A DNA stretch of 60,000 nucleotides from Cristatella mucedo (taxonomy: Eukaryota; Bryozoa; Phylactolaemata; Cristatellidae): positions 516,501 through 576,500 of the forward strand of contig WPIO01000062.1 of NCBI GenBank assembly GCA_009760855.2. The letters are read 5' to 3'. Made by a program: the position numbers and the translations under genes. Of the stretch, positions 50,816-60,000 are shown one piece after another. Under the pieces are notes generated by a model that worked only from the letters and a program-made list of their open reading frames with translations, was not told where the DNA came from and did not search any database. The first letter of the stretch is position 1; the number at the start of each line of letters is the position of its first letter.

Positions 50816-50945
50816 TTCAAGCATGATTTTACTTACTATTCTATTGCGTATCACTTTGCAGCAAATGTAAAGCGCCTAGAAAGAGATTAAGTTCTCTGAG
50901 GGCACTTTATCAAGTGCAATATTATTATTATTATTATTATTGAAG
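50816..50945 (+). mobile_element. LINE family 1, 3' end in opposite orientation
   Basis: GCAGCAAATGTAAAGCGCCTAGAAAGAGATTAAG tail ending in (ATT)n. It abuts the truncated 5' end of the minus-strand copy. Confidence 0.85.
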
Positions 50946-51913
50946 AAGTGTCTCCTCGGGTCTCCATAGTGTTGACAAAATTTTATTTTCAGTAACCTAA
51001 AAAGTAAAATCCTAAGCTAGAGACCAATATCCACTAAGAGCTGTGATTTCCAGCAATTGCGAATTGGGTCTAGCCCTTACCATAGTAATATTTTATCGAT
51101 AGACCTGATTTAGAGGTTGCAGTCATGTGCCAGCCTAGTTATAAGCTATTTTATTAGCAACCGACCGGTAGCGACGACGGGTTGATGGTCGGATAACCAC
51201 CAGCAGAATCTGTCCTTCCTTGGCATCTGTCAACAGTAAGCTTGACTTCAATGAACCCTAAAGCCTACGTATAGTAAAATCTGATCCCCGAGGTTCAAAA
51301 TTCAAAGAAAGCCACTGCCGGAAAGCAGCAAATATTTGAAATCGTAAGTGAAAAAATCTTAAGAAAATGCTGCATTGAAATTTAGTATGTGCGTGCAGCG
51401 CCCACATGAATGCTGGATTTGGCTAACCGTGTGAAGCATCCAGTAGCTAATCGCACAGCCTAGATACTTCATTAATGAAATACTTTCGTATTTTGAGAAC
51501 AACATGTGAACACAAATTTAACAAATTTTAACAAATGCATTGGCTAACATGCAATCGATTTTTTCAGAGCTAGAAAAAGATAGCCTCTACAGGAGCTACT
51601 CCAGCTAGCTGCTGAAATAATTATTATATTCGATAGGTGCTCCGACAATGTAGCACCGGAAGAGTACATGCCATCTGCTACACACCCCTTCGTCCATGCT
51701 GAGAGTGAAAGCAACACAGATTGCATCACAGCAGCAGAAAGGCACAGATAAGGCTGATAGAATTAGGGGCAGCCGCAGCAGATCGTCTCCTGTACATCCA
51801 GTTACCAGCACAGTCTGCCGGCTGTGTGCACTATGTAAGAACGCTCCTTTGCCATCCAAATGCCCACGATGAGTGTCCATCAATGATTGACAAGAAATGC
51901 CGCCAACCGACGA
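50946..51913. other. Probable 3' UTR and flank of DNAJC3
   Basis: No gene of its own. Read on the minus strand, AATAAA occurs at 51155-51150, about 760 bp after the DNAJC3 stop codon, a candidate poly(A) signal. Confidence 0.4.
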
Positions 51914-54900
51914 CTAGCCAAAATGGAACTTGAATTGGTAGTTTCCACCAGAGCCAGAACCAAAAGGGTTGAAACCATGAAAGAACGGATGTCCATGGCC
52001 GCCCCCAGCCTGCTGCTCGTGATCGAGAGGGTCCTCACCCTGATCGTACTTTTGTCTCTTCTCTGGGTCAGAAAGCACCTCCTTAGCAGCTGCTATGTCA
52101 ATGAACATTTTCTCGGCATGCTTTTTGTCATCACCATCGTATTTATCAGGGTGATACTTTATGGCCAGCTTCCGGTAAGCTTTCATAACCTCGCTCTTAT
52201 CTGCCGTCCTGAAATATAAAACGAGCAGCCACAAATGTCAAAATGATTTTTAAGAGGCATCGCAGCAGCTCATATAAGGCAAGTCACCGGTTCAGTGACC
52301 CATGCAGTTAACTTTTCTGGCAGATATGCATAATCATTTACTGATATACCGGAAAGGCAACAGATCAAACAGACGAATGGCATACGACATGCACTTTCAT
52401 GTGGACTGGTGACCATTACCTCTTCACACCCAAGATCTTATAGTAGTCTCTTTTTTTGGACTGTTTCAGCAACTTCTGTGCACGATCCATGCCCTCGCGT
52501 GCTCGCTGGTATCCCTCATGGACTCCAAGCACCTTCTGGTATTGGCTGACAGCTAAAACATGAAGCAAGTGATACTACGTCTCAGGGTATCGGGAAACCA
52601 CAGGATGCCGTTTAAAGAAGTGGCAATTATTTAGCAGGCACTAAGAAGCAACGAGCATATCAAAGGAGGACCCCAGGATGAGCACGTGTACTTGCTACCC
52701 AGCAAATGTCACCAGGCCATCTGGCTGCACTATCAAGTCCAGCTGGTCTGGTGGTCAGCCAAACCTTTATAACTTATAAAACGAACTTCCTTCATCCACT
52801 CTTTGCTGACATCTTGCTGCTGACAGTCAGTAGCTAAAACATGGCTGCTGGGACAGCAAGCAAGAAGAGGTCCAAAAGAAAGTAAAGTATTTGCACCAAC
52901 TGGAAGCCGTTTGACGTTCAACCGGAGTACATATAATTGGCCAGCTACAGGTATGCCACACACAATACTGCATCGTTATTCAGCTACCGCTGAGAACCTA
53001 GGAAGAATGCTAAGTCCAGTCGCGTGCTCCTAAGGCCCTACCCACAGAAAGCCGGCAGTGGGAAGGAAACACGATTTATTTGAAGCCTTACCGAGTGGTT
53101 ATATTAGTCTCTTATTTCTACATTCCCTTATGTTAGGAACAGTTGACATTCTATCAAACTGGGTCCCTACAACTTTGCTTCTCATTTATCGGACACTTAT
53201 TCGACTTCAGCTAGGCTTCTCACTTGTACTTTTTCATGTGAGATGTAAATCGCTGGCTACTGAATTCGCACCGAAAGATGCTAATGTTTCGGTTGGAGCT
53301 CAACACTTAGCTTTGAGTGCACCAAAGCCTAATCATCAGTGCACGAGGCTTGCAGGGTCATAAAGCAAAGGACATCACAACAAGATGAAAACCCAAACTA
53401 CACAGTTGAACATAATGGCACAGCCCTTAAGGGTTTGGTACCACTGCTAAAATGAACATTGGTCAATTTACCTTCTTCATACTGCTCGCCCACAATGTAA
53501 GCTTCGGCAATGTCACACATCGCTTCCGCATTGTTCTGGTCCATGTTTAGCACGGCTTGACAAGCCGTCATAGCTCCATCAATGTGACCAGCCTATGGAG
53601 TGCAACGTAAACAACAGTCTCGAAACAAGCAGACGACCAGTGTTTCGAGCAGGGATGCTAATGCATATAACTCTTCGTGGGTAGGCTGCTCGGATATAGT
53701 GCTTCACCTGCTCACCTTAGCATGGCAGTGGCAGATGTGGCTCTTTGCCTTGAGTACGTAAGGCCGCACAGTAGGCTCTGTCTTGAGCATCTGGTTGGCT
53801 TTCTCTATGCACTCGTCCCATTTCTGATTGTTGACGAGCTCCTGTGTAGAACTCATCTGCTGCACGAGCTTCTTCAGCTTCTTGTAGAGAGGGTAGCACT
53901 GTCCATGCTCCGGATCTAGCTTGAGACACTCGCGGATCTCGCTGAAAACGCCAGCCTTACCATTATAATCTCTGCCCAGTCTGCAGTGGAAAAAAGCAGC
54001 ACCGTGCATCTCATGCCTCATTCAGTTGGCATCGAGCTACCTCAGGGCTTCGTCAGATTCGCCAAGCTGGTAGTGTAGGTCGCTTATCCTATAAAAGGCA
54101 GCTGTGTTGTCGCCAACCAACTTCGTGGTCACCTTGATGTCACTGATTGCCTTGAAGTACTCGTGCACGTGCATGTAGCAATCGGCTCGCAATTCACGAA
54201 GCTGAACATCCCAGGGCGCAGCCTGCAAAAACATTGCTGAATGCTGCAGGTGCCAGGGCTCATGATAGTGCCTCCAACGGCTTGCATGATAGTGCCTTCA
54301 ATGGTTTGCTAAGCCTATTGGAGCAAGCCAACAAAACATGGTCAAAAATTGCAACATGGGTGCCATACCTCGATAATTTTTGACAAAAGAAGTTCGGCAT
54401 GCTGCCAATCCCCACTGGCAACTAAGCCCTTGACAGTGATCAAGTCCGAGTTCAATCCAGCCATCTTAGGAAGGTATTCCAGAGCATCCTTATTTCCAGG
54501 TTCTTTTTTAAGCTGCACGACAAAAATCGAAAAGCAGATAAATATTTCTGTTCCAATTTCTGCAGGCACGAAGGTATATTACAGGCGCATCACTTCAGAC
54601 AGTGCCGAAGTCAGAACATAATGCAGAGTCGGCAAAGCACAACTTACCACTGCCACATACTCTTGCTCAGCTTCTATAAATTTCCCTTGTTTCATAAGAA
54701 TATTTGCACGTTGGACACGTGCCTACAATATCAAAAAAGTGCAGATCGGACATGTCGGTAGTTGTTCGCGTGACTAAAAATGTGATAATTAGTATAGCTT
54801 CACATATGACTAAATAGAAGCACAAAGTTGAGCGAGATGTCTCGGCAATTCCTGTCACAATGTCAAAAATAAGTAAAAGCACAGATCAGACAAGGGCATG

Positions 54901-57897
54901 AAAGATTACCCTTGCCTATTGGCTACAACGACGACCAGCTCAGTGGTCTGTGAGAGCATGGACAGTTGATGCATTTTTATCTCTGCTGACTGCCCAGCAT
55001 AGTAATAAAACATTATTTCGCGTGTGCATATGGCCACCACGGTGATAATCAAACACGTAATGCTTCACTTTTTAATTAAATTAAATGACTGAGGGTCATA
55101 AGAGATGGCTCCACAATAATTCCTAGTCACTTCCTGTGAGCAGGTTAGCATGGGCACCATAATCTTCACAAATAATTCCGAAGCAATTTCTTCACAGCAT
55201 CGATATTGAGTCTTGAGTAATTCATCTCTTGAGGTGATACATACAGCTGCCAATCTTGCAATTAACTTCATTGCATCCTTACGGATTTCAAAAGGGCTCA
55301 GATCAGGGCTTATGCTTGGCTATTGAATACCGTATGCATCGGATAATCATAACTGGGACCACTGTCGAAACTTCTCTCACCTACAGTATGGCTTCCTGAG
55401 AACCGTTATCCTGCTACCATGTAAAAACAGCCTTCTCATGGCCATTGCATTAGGAAAACCGATATTTTTTTTACGATGTCCAAATTGTATGCTGATTCGT
55501 AATGCCTTGTAAGCAATAGAGAGCTCGAGTACTAGCTGCTTTGCAACAGCCACAAACCACCTCTCTTCCCTCGTGGCATGCTTCCTTAATGCTCTCCTAC
55601 CAATCTTACAATGACGATTCATCAGTCCTCCCAACTTGTGAGCCAGCCAAGATCCAGTGGCATTGTCCCAAGTCCATTGCAGGCAGCTTAATGTTGGCTT
55701 TTAAAAAAGCAAAGCTTTTCAATGGGCAATCCTGGATACTATACCTTGCTGGTGTAACCTCAGCAGAATACTCATGTAAGCAATGTCGTACGTTGGTGTC
55801 ATAGCAACACTTTTGGCAGAAGAAAGTGTGTTCTTCAATGCCTTCCTTTTATCACCCTGCCATCAAGATTTTTGCCAGCTAAGGTCGCCATCACCAATTC
55901 CTCTTTTCTATCGTACCAAATTTCAGCTGCTTCTTTATATTGTAGCATACACCCTGCTCGGAAATCATAAGCACTCTTACAATGCACAACTTGTTATGGC
56001 CTGCCAAATGCAGCTATCAAATTTGTACTTTCGTGAAGGTACAAGTCCCCATCGCATTGCCAATATCTCTGAGCTTGTTAGCTACTCTATGGACTGAACA
56101 TCTACTGGCAAAGGGAAGTGGCAAAATAGTTACCCGGGAAATGTCACTACCCAGACAAAAAGTAGTTCAGCGTTGGACACTTGTGCCATTGTTTTAGCAA
56201 GGTTCACAAACATTGATGACACCATTTCTAAACAAATTTTTCATTTAAGGAATGTAGTTTCAGGTACAACTTGCTTGTCCTGCTCCTAAATGTGGCAGAA
56301 CTACTTTGTCGAGCATGGATTGATGTGGGATTAGTATAGTAGGCTGTCTCTGAGCCAATCTTGTCTGAAGAGGTCTCATTCATCGGAATTTTCCCTTTTA
56401 AATACAAGTGTAAGCTTTTGATGTCAGCTGCAGACACACAGAAAACACTACTGCCTGGACTGCATAATAACAGTGCTGTGGGGCTGGAGTGTAAACCAGT
56501 GGCGTGATGCGATTTAGTGTTTCGAATAGCTATGCTGTTGTTACATCTTTTTCTAGATTTCTACTACAATCAATCACACACAGCACTGGTCGTATGGCCA
56601 AGATCACATATATCCTCTGCCATAGTGCACATAATTTGCTCATTCACTGCTATGCTTAAGGCAAAAGGAAGGAGCACAATTACTCACAGCAGTAAAGTCC
56701 GGCTTTAGATCAAGAGCTTTGTCGAGATCAGGCAGGCCTTGCTTTGCTCGGCCGAGGGCCAGCAGCACAGTGGCTCTGCGGAAGTAAGTCATATAGTTTT
56801 TGGGATCGGCATCGATCGCAGCATGGTACTGGGCCAGGGCCTCGGCTAGCTGACCAGCAGCCAGAAGCTTCTTGCCCTGCTCAATGTGCTCCTCTGCTTT
56901 GGCTGAGTTTCCACTGGCATCTGCAAAGAGAATTCACGGGACATGCACAGGCAGTAGAGGCCTAGGCTTTGACAGGGGGCCAAAATATGACGATCGTCCC
57001 CGTAAGCCATCGGAAATACCGAGTTGCTAGCGGCAGGACTCGAACCCATGGGGTGTGAAGTGCCGCCTTGCTGTTGGGCGGACACCCAGTGGTTAAGAGC
57101 TTGTAGGAACGACCTCATTCGTAGTCGTTAATCTGAACTTGTGCTTACCAAATCTGACGACACAGAAAGCTTCCGGGCGTCGTAGGCCACCTTGCAGACA
57201 CCTTACTGAGCTCCTTGTTCTAACGCTTCACACCAATGCATGCTTCCGACAGCTCCTCTGCTTTGATTCTCCGTTCCTTGCCAATCTCGTGGCTGTTTCT
57301 TATATCACCTAGATATGTCTCACACCACTCTCCCTTACTGCTTTACCTTTTCTGAACGCTCCTTTCATTCAGCTTCAACATAGGCAAAGTGATAATGGCC
57401 ATGATGTAGTTTAGAGAGTACCCATGCTTTTGGAACTGTGCTCGAAGCACGGGGAGCTTCGTCAAGAAGCCAGCTATGTCTCTGCTAGGTGGCAACACAG
57501 AGCAGGCTTTCAGTCACCAGAAAATTTCTCCGCTGCTGCTCTCAGCGCTCATTTCGATCTTGGCGCCGCTTCATGTTCCCCTGCAGCTATAGCCGTCTGC
57601 GCCAAAGCTCAGCTCGGAGGGTTAGCAGTGGGTGCTAGTCCACGTCCACAGCAAGCAGGTGGCTCGGACAGCGGCCTCCACCAGATACTTATGAAGGGGG
57701 AAATGATAACGCACTGCAGAGTGCTGTCGAGGTGTGCTACCTGCATACAGAAAGCTGGTCACTCTCCAAGAGCAACCGAGAGGCAACCGAAAGCAAAAGC
57801 AAGCAGCGAACGACTCACCAGTGACGTAAGTACCGAGAAGAAGTACTACGATGTACAGAACACCCGTGAGCTTCAAAAGCCGTGGCCTGCTGTTCAT
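51914..57897 (-). CDS. DNAJC3: DNAJC3 / p58IPK, ER-lumenal TPR and J-domain co-chaperone
   Basis: Nine coding exons, listed 5' to 3': 57897-57819, 56920-56688, 54722-54648, 54512-54369, 54222-54041, 53941-53716, 53592-53472, 52552-52420, 52208-51914. All have GT/AG introns and phases agree, giving 495 residues (about 504 in human). The ATG is the only in-frame one after a stop at 57931-57933. The N terminus is a signal peptide ([10 protein letters not shown]). TPR repeats follow: [20 protein letters not shown] starts the array and [16 protein letters not shown] is near-identical to vertebrate DNAJC3. The J domain (about 389-457) has DYYKILGV and HPD at 417-419. The end FNPF..KFHFG is family-typical and lacks KDEL. 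Known: it binds unfolded clients and stimulates BiP. The vertebrate protein also restrains PERK and PKR. The upstream ERSE supports UPR control. Confidence 0.96.
53240..53320 (+). mobile_element. Possible LINE family 2 3' fragment in a DNAJC3 intron
   Basis: CGCTGGCTACTGAATTCGCACCGAAAGATGC resembles GTTGGCTACCGAATGCGTACCGAAAGCTGC in copies D and E. Short and diverged. Confidence 0.4.
53942..53980 (-). other. DNAJC3: Possible alternative 39-bp exon extension in DNAJC3
   Basis: Two acceptors precede exon 6: GGCGTTTTCAG ending at 53942 and TTTTTTCCACTGCAG ending at 53981. Both match the incoming phase. The upstream one would add 13 residues without a stop. Family alignment ([12 protein letters not shown]) favours the downstream site. 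Confidence 0.55.
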
Positions 57898-57981
57898 GGT
57901 TACGTGCGCCACTCTCCAGCGACGGGCCGCTCAATTGTCATACCGACTACGAAAGCCGAGCTGTCGAACTTTCCTCGGTAT

Positions 57982-58000
57982 CGTGGGTTTTTTTCATTGG
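57982..58000 (-). promoter_or_regulatory. ER stress response element (ERSE) of DNAJC3
   Basis: The minus strand reads CCAAT, nine bases, CCACG, the exact ERSE consensus. It lies 85-103 bp upstream of the DNAJC3 ATG in the transcribed orientation. Known: NF-Y binds the CCAAT half and ATF6 (and XBP1) the CCACG half, and vertebrate p58IPK is induced through such an element. Confidence 0.8.
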
Positions 58001-58542
58001 CCAGTTGCCGCGAGGCATAATGGGCGTGCTGTTAGCGATCTGAACTTAATATTTCCTTTCCTTATGTCTTTTAAGTCATCATTTTTAATTCTAATTTTTT
58101 AATTACACATATTCCAGGGTTCATAGCCGTAATCAAACGTGTTAAGCACAACTGGCTGTACAGTGCGTTGTCGGCAGCAGGAAGTAACTCTTCGACGCCG
58201 CTTCCGGTGTCCATTGGTTCTTTAAAGTAGGCTCGTGTAGCCTGTAGGTCGTTCGATAAGTACCTCCAGCACTCTGTAATGGAGCTGAAACCTCCATGCT
58301 TTCTATTCTGATGTGATTTGCGTGATAAAGTGCGCAGTCAGATTTGTTTGGTGTGCTCCGGCTCGTTAGACGACGGAAGGCTAAGCGGTGCTACTTGTGC
58401 GCTGCTGCGACTTCTGCACTAATATCCTTTTGCCGCAGACGCAGCGCTCGTAACGGCGCTAGTTCTTACTCAAACGTTAAAAATGGAGGTGAAGCCTTTG
58501 CCTTTAAGTGCTGCGAATGAGACTGAGAGGCTATTGTTGCGA
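58001..58542. other. Unassigned, distal DNAJC3 upstream region
   Basis: No gene or clear repeat seen. Confidence 0.4.
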
Positions 58543-58673
58543 ATGGTTTGGTTCGGCCACAGGATAATATGCTCTCTTTTAGGGACCCGGGTCGTGGGCT
58601 CGAGCCGGGCAGCACCGCGTAAAGCGCTTTGATATAGATTAGTTTCGCTTAGTGTGCTGCGCAAATAAATTAT
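58543..58673 (+). mobile_element. SINE1 copy ending in (AT)n
   Basis: Degenerate A box region (TGGTTTGGTTCGGCCACAGG), B box GTGGGCTCGAGCCGGG, tail AAAGCGCTTTGATATAGATTAG and GTGCTGCGCAAATAAATTAT. Confidence 0.75.
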
Positions 58674-58691
58674 GTATATATATATATATAT

Positions 58692-58770
<79 letters not shown>

Positions 58771-58795
58771 TATGATATATGTATATATATTTTTT
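58674..58795. repeat. (AT)n microsatellite at a SINE 3' end
   Basis: AT repeat with a few TTAT interruptions. Confidence 0.95.
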
Positions 58796-59004
58796 GTAAG
58801 GGCCTCTGCTATAATATCCTTAAGACGAGACTGCAACTCTCGTTGTGGTCGAGGTGCCAACGCGTGACAAATGCTGGTGAAGCCCTGAGCCTCGGAGCAC
58901 GGCTAGCAACCTGCGGGTGCAGCACCAATACACGCAGGTACGCCGCCGGTAGTGGAGCGCTGCAGCAATGAAGAGCGCCCTTAGCATGAGCTAACAAATC
59001 CAGC

Positions 59005-59152
59005 GCTGGTTTGGACCAGTGGTTAAGGTGCTCGCCTTTTACGACCGCGGTCAAGGTGAATGCATTTGATGTAGTGGACCCGAGCGCCGTCGCACATGTG
59101 AAGCGCCTTTGTAGAGATTAATTTCTTTTGGAGTCCTATACAAATGCATTGT
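59005..59152 (+). mobile_element. SINE1 copy
   Basis: TGGTTTGGACCAGTGGTTAAGGTGCTCGCC head, the subfamily insert AAGGTGAATGCATTTGAT and the tail AAGCGCCTTTGTAGAGATTAATTTCTTTTGG. Confidence 0.82.
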
Positions 59153-59349
59153 ATTGTGTGTGTCCACAGCGTAGAGAAGTCTATTGGACAGCCACGGTTG
59201 GTTGCATGTGTCCAGCCTCAGCCATTGCGTACAGCAACTATTATACGACGCCGGAGCTCAACTGCATTGCCTGCTGAATGCCTAGAGCATAACTGCCCGA
59301 GTATTACATGACTGCGACCTTTATGCAGTCGAACCATAGAGTTTAAAAG

Positions 59350-59462
59350 ATTAGCTGATTCAACAGGCTCATTTATATGGCGGCAGAAGAGCCTTAATGA
59401 CCATCGCCACCGCTTGCAGTGGGCAATGCAAGATTTCCCAGTGCAGGAATCGAACTCACGAA
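59350..59462 (-). mobile_element. SINE2 copy lacking its 5' end
   Basis: On plus: GATTAGCTGATTCAACAGG, TATGGCGGCAGAAGAGCC and GCAGGAATCGAACTCACG (B box). The A-box half is missing. Confidence 0.8.
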
Positions 59463-59616
59463 CCAACTGTTTGGAATTTTGTGAGCAGAATTCGGGGCAT
59501 CGTTTTATTTAATACACCTTGCCTAAAGTATTCAAGTGCAAATCTGCTCGATTGATTATCATTACAGCATATTATTTGCACTCTGCTCATTGGGAAGTTG
59601 TTCATTAGTAGAACTG

Positions 59617-60000
59617 TGTTACGCATTCGGTAGCCAACAGACTTCGTCTCACGCAACAAAGAGAAAGTGGGAAGCATAGCAGAGTCGGGAGAGCAATTGA
59701 GGTAGTGAGTAGCATGGAAGTAGCAGCTCAGGACCGCTGAAAAAGATGTGCCATAGTCGGCAGTTGGAGAGTAGTTGTCGTTGTGTAAGAATTGTGGGAG
59801 CGAGTTCCACAGTCTAGGACCTGCAGAGCTAAAGCTTCTGTCGCCAACTGTCTTTAAGCGGAGGAATGGGACAGCTAATTTATTGTCCACACAGGACCTG
59901 AGGGCGCGAACAGGTTGAAACTGATGCAGCAGCTCAGCTAGGTACGAAGGAGACAAGCCGTGGTGGGCCTTATGGGTCAGCGTAAGAACTTTACTCTGTA
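59617..60000 (-). pseudogene. LINE family 2, copy F, running off the window
   Basis: Minus strand: C-terminal blocks LAELLHQFQPVRALRSCVD, DRSFSSAGPRLWNSLPQFL and ETKSVGYRMR, as in copies D and E. The 3' end is near 59617, without the (ACATT)n tail. The visible part has no stop before the expected C terminus. Confidence 0.88.

Noticed and set aside
57000-57115. SINE in DNAJC3 intron 1 (CGAACCCATGGGG and CAGTGGTTAAGAGC)
   Set aside because: Only short box-like matches; the body fits neither SINE1 nor SINE2.
57819-57912. DNAJC3 start at 57912
   Set aside because: The codon there is GTG. The first in-frame ATG is 57897, and a stop lies upstream at 57931-57933.

Overview
The window is nuclear DNA from a metazoan with a compact, repeat-rich genome. 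Genes have GT/AG introns and the standard code fits. Two precursors of amidated peptides and a bilaterian-type DNAJC3 point to a bilaterian, possibly a spiralian such as a mollusc, annelid or flatworm. I cannot place it further. Base composition is near 50% GC, rising strongly in two coding exons.

Three genes can be supported. (1) A short secreted prohormone at 6880-8202 (+), two coding exons. (2) Its paralogue at 33303-37608 (+), with the same phase-1 intron just after the signal peptide. Both release, on paper, one octapeptide amide ending in GGR-amide, cut at RR and GKK. I do not recognise the family. (3) A full-length DNAJC3 (p58IPK) gene on the minus strand, 57897-51914, nine coding exons, 495 residues, with a perfect ER stress response element about 85 bp upstream of its start codon.

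Nearly everything else is mobile or tandem DNA. Two CR1/L2-type LINE families recur, all copies damaged: family 1 (about 3.9-5.9, 6.1-6.6, 13.3-15.4, 38.4-39.0 and 50.0-50.9 kb) and family 2 (18.8-19.6, 20.2-22.7, 40.4-41.8, 46.6-47.4 and 59.6-60 kb). Two tRNA-derived SINE families are scattered throughout; SINE1 carries the 3' tail of LINE family 1 and probably uses its machinery. A decayed hAT transposase (45.9-48.4 kb) is interrupted by a solo LTR and a family-2 LINE, both with clean target-site duplications. A second solo LTR of the same family sits in a SINE at 10.4 kb. A short hAT MITE at 26.7 kb closely matches the SPIN family known for horizontal transfer among animals. A degenerate array with a period of about 170 bp lies at 48.5-49.7 kb, and long (CT)n and (AT)n microsatellites are frequent.

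Layout: 0-6.6 kb repeats; 6.9-8.2 kb prohormone 1; 8.2-32.8 kb repeats and unassigned DNA; 32.8-37.6 kb prohormone 2 with a 3.7-kb intron rich in palindromes and tandem repeats; 37.6-51.9 kb repeats plus one unexplained broken reading frame at 39.0-39.8 kb; 51.9-57.9 kb DNAJC3; 58-60 kb SINEs and a LINE running off the edge. Repeat families were assigned by eye and by recall, without searches.
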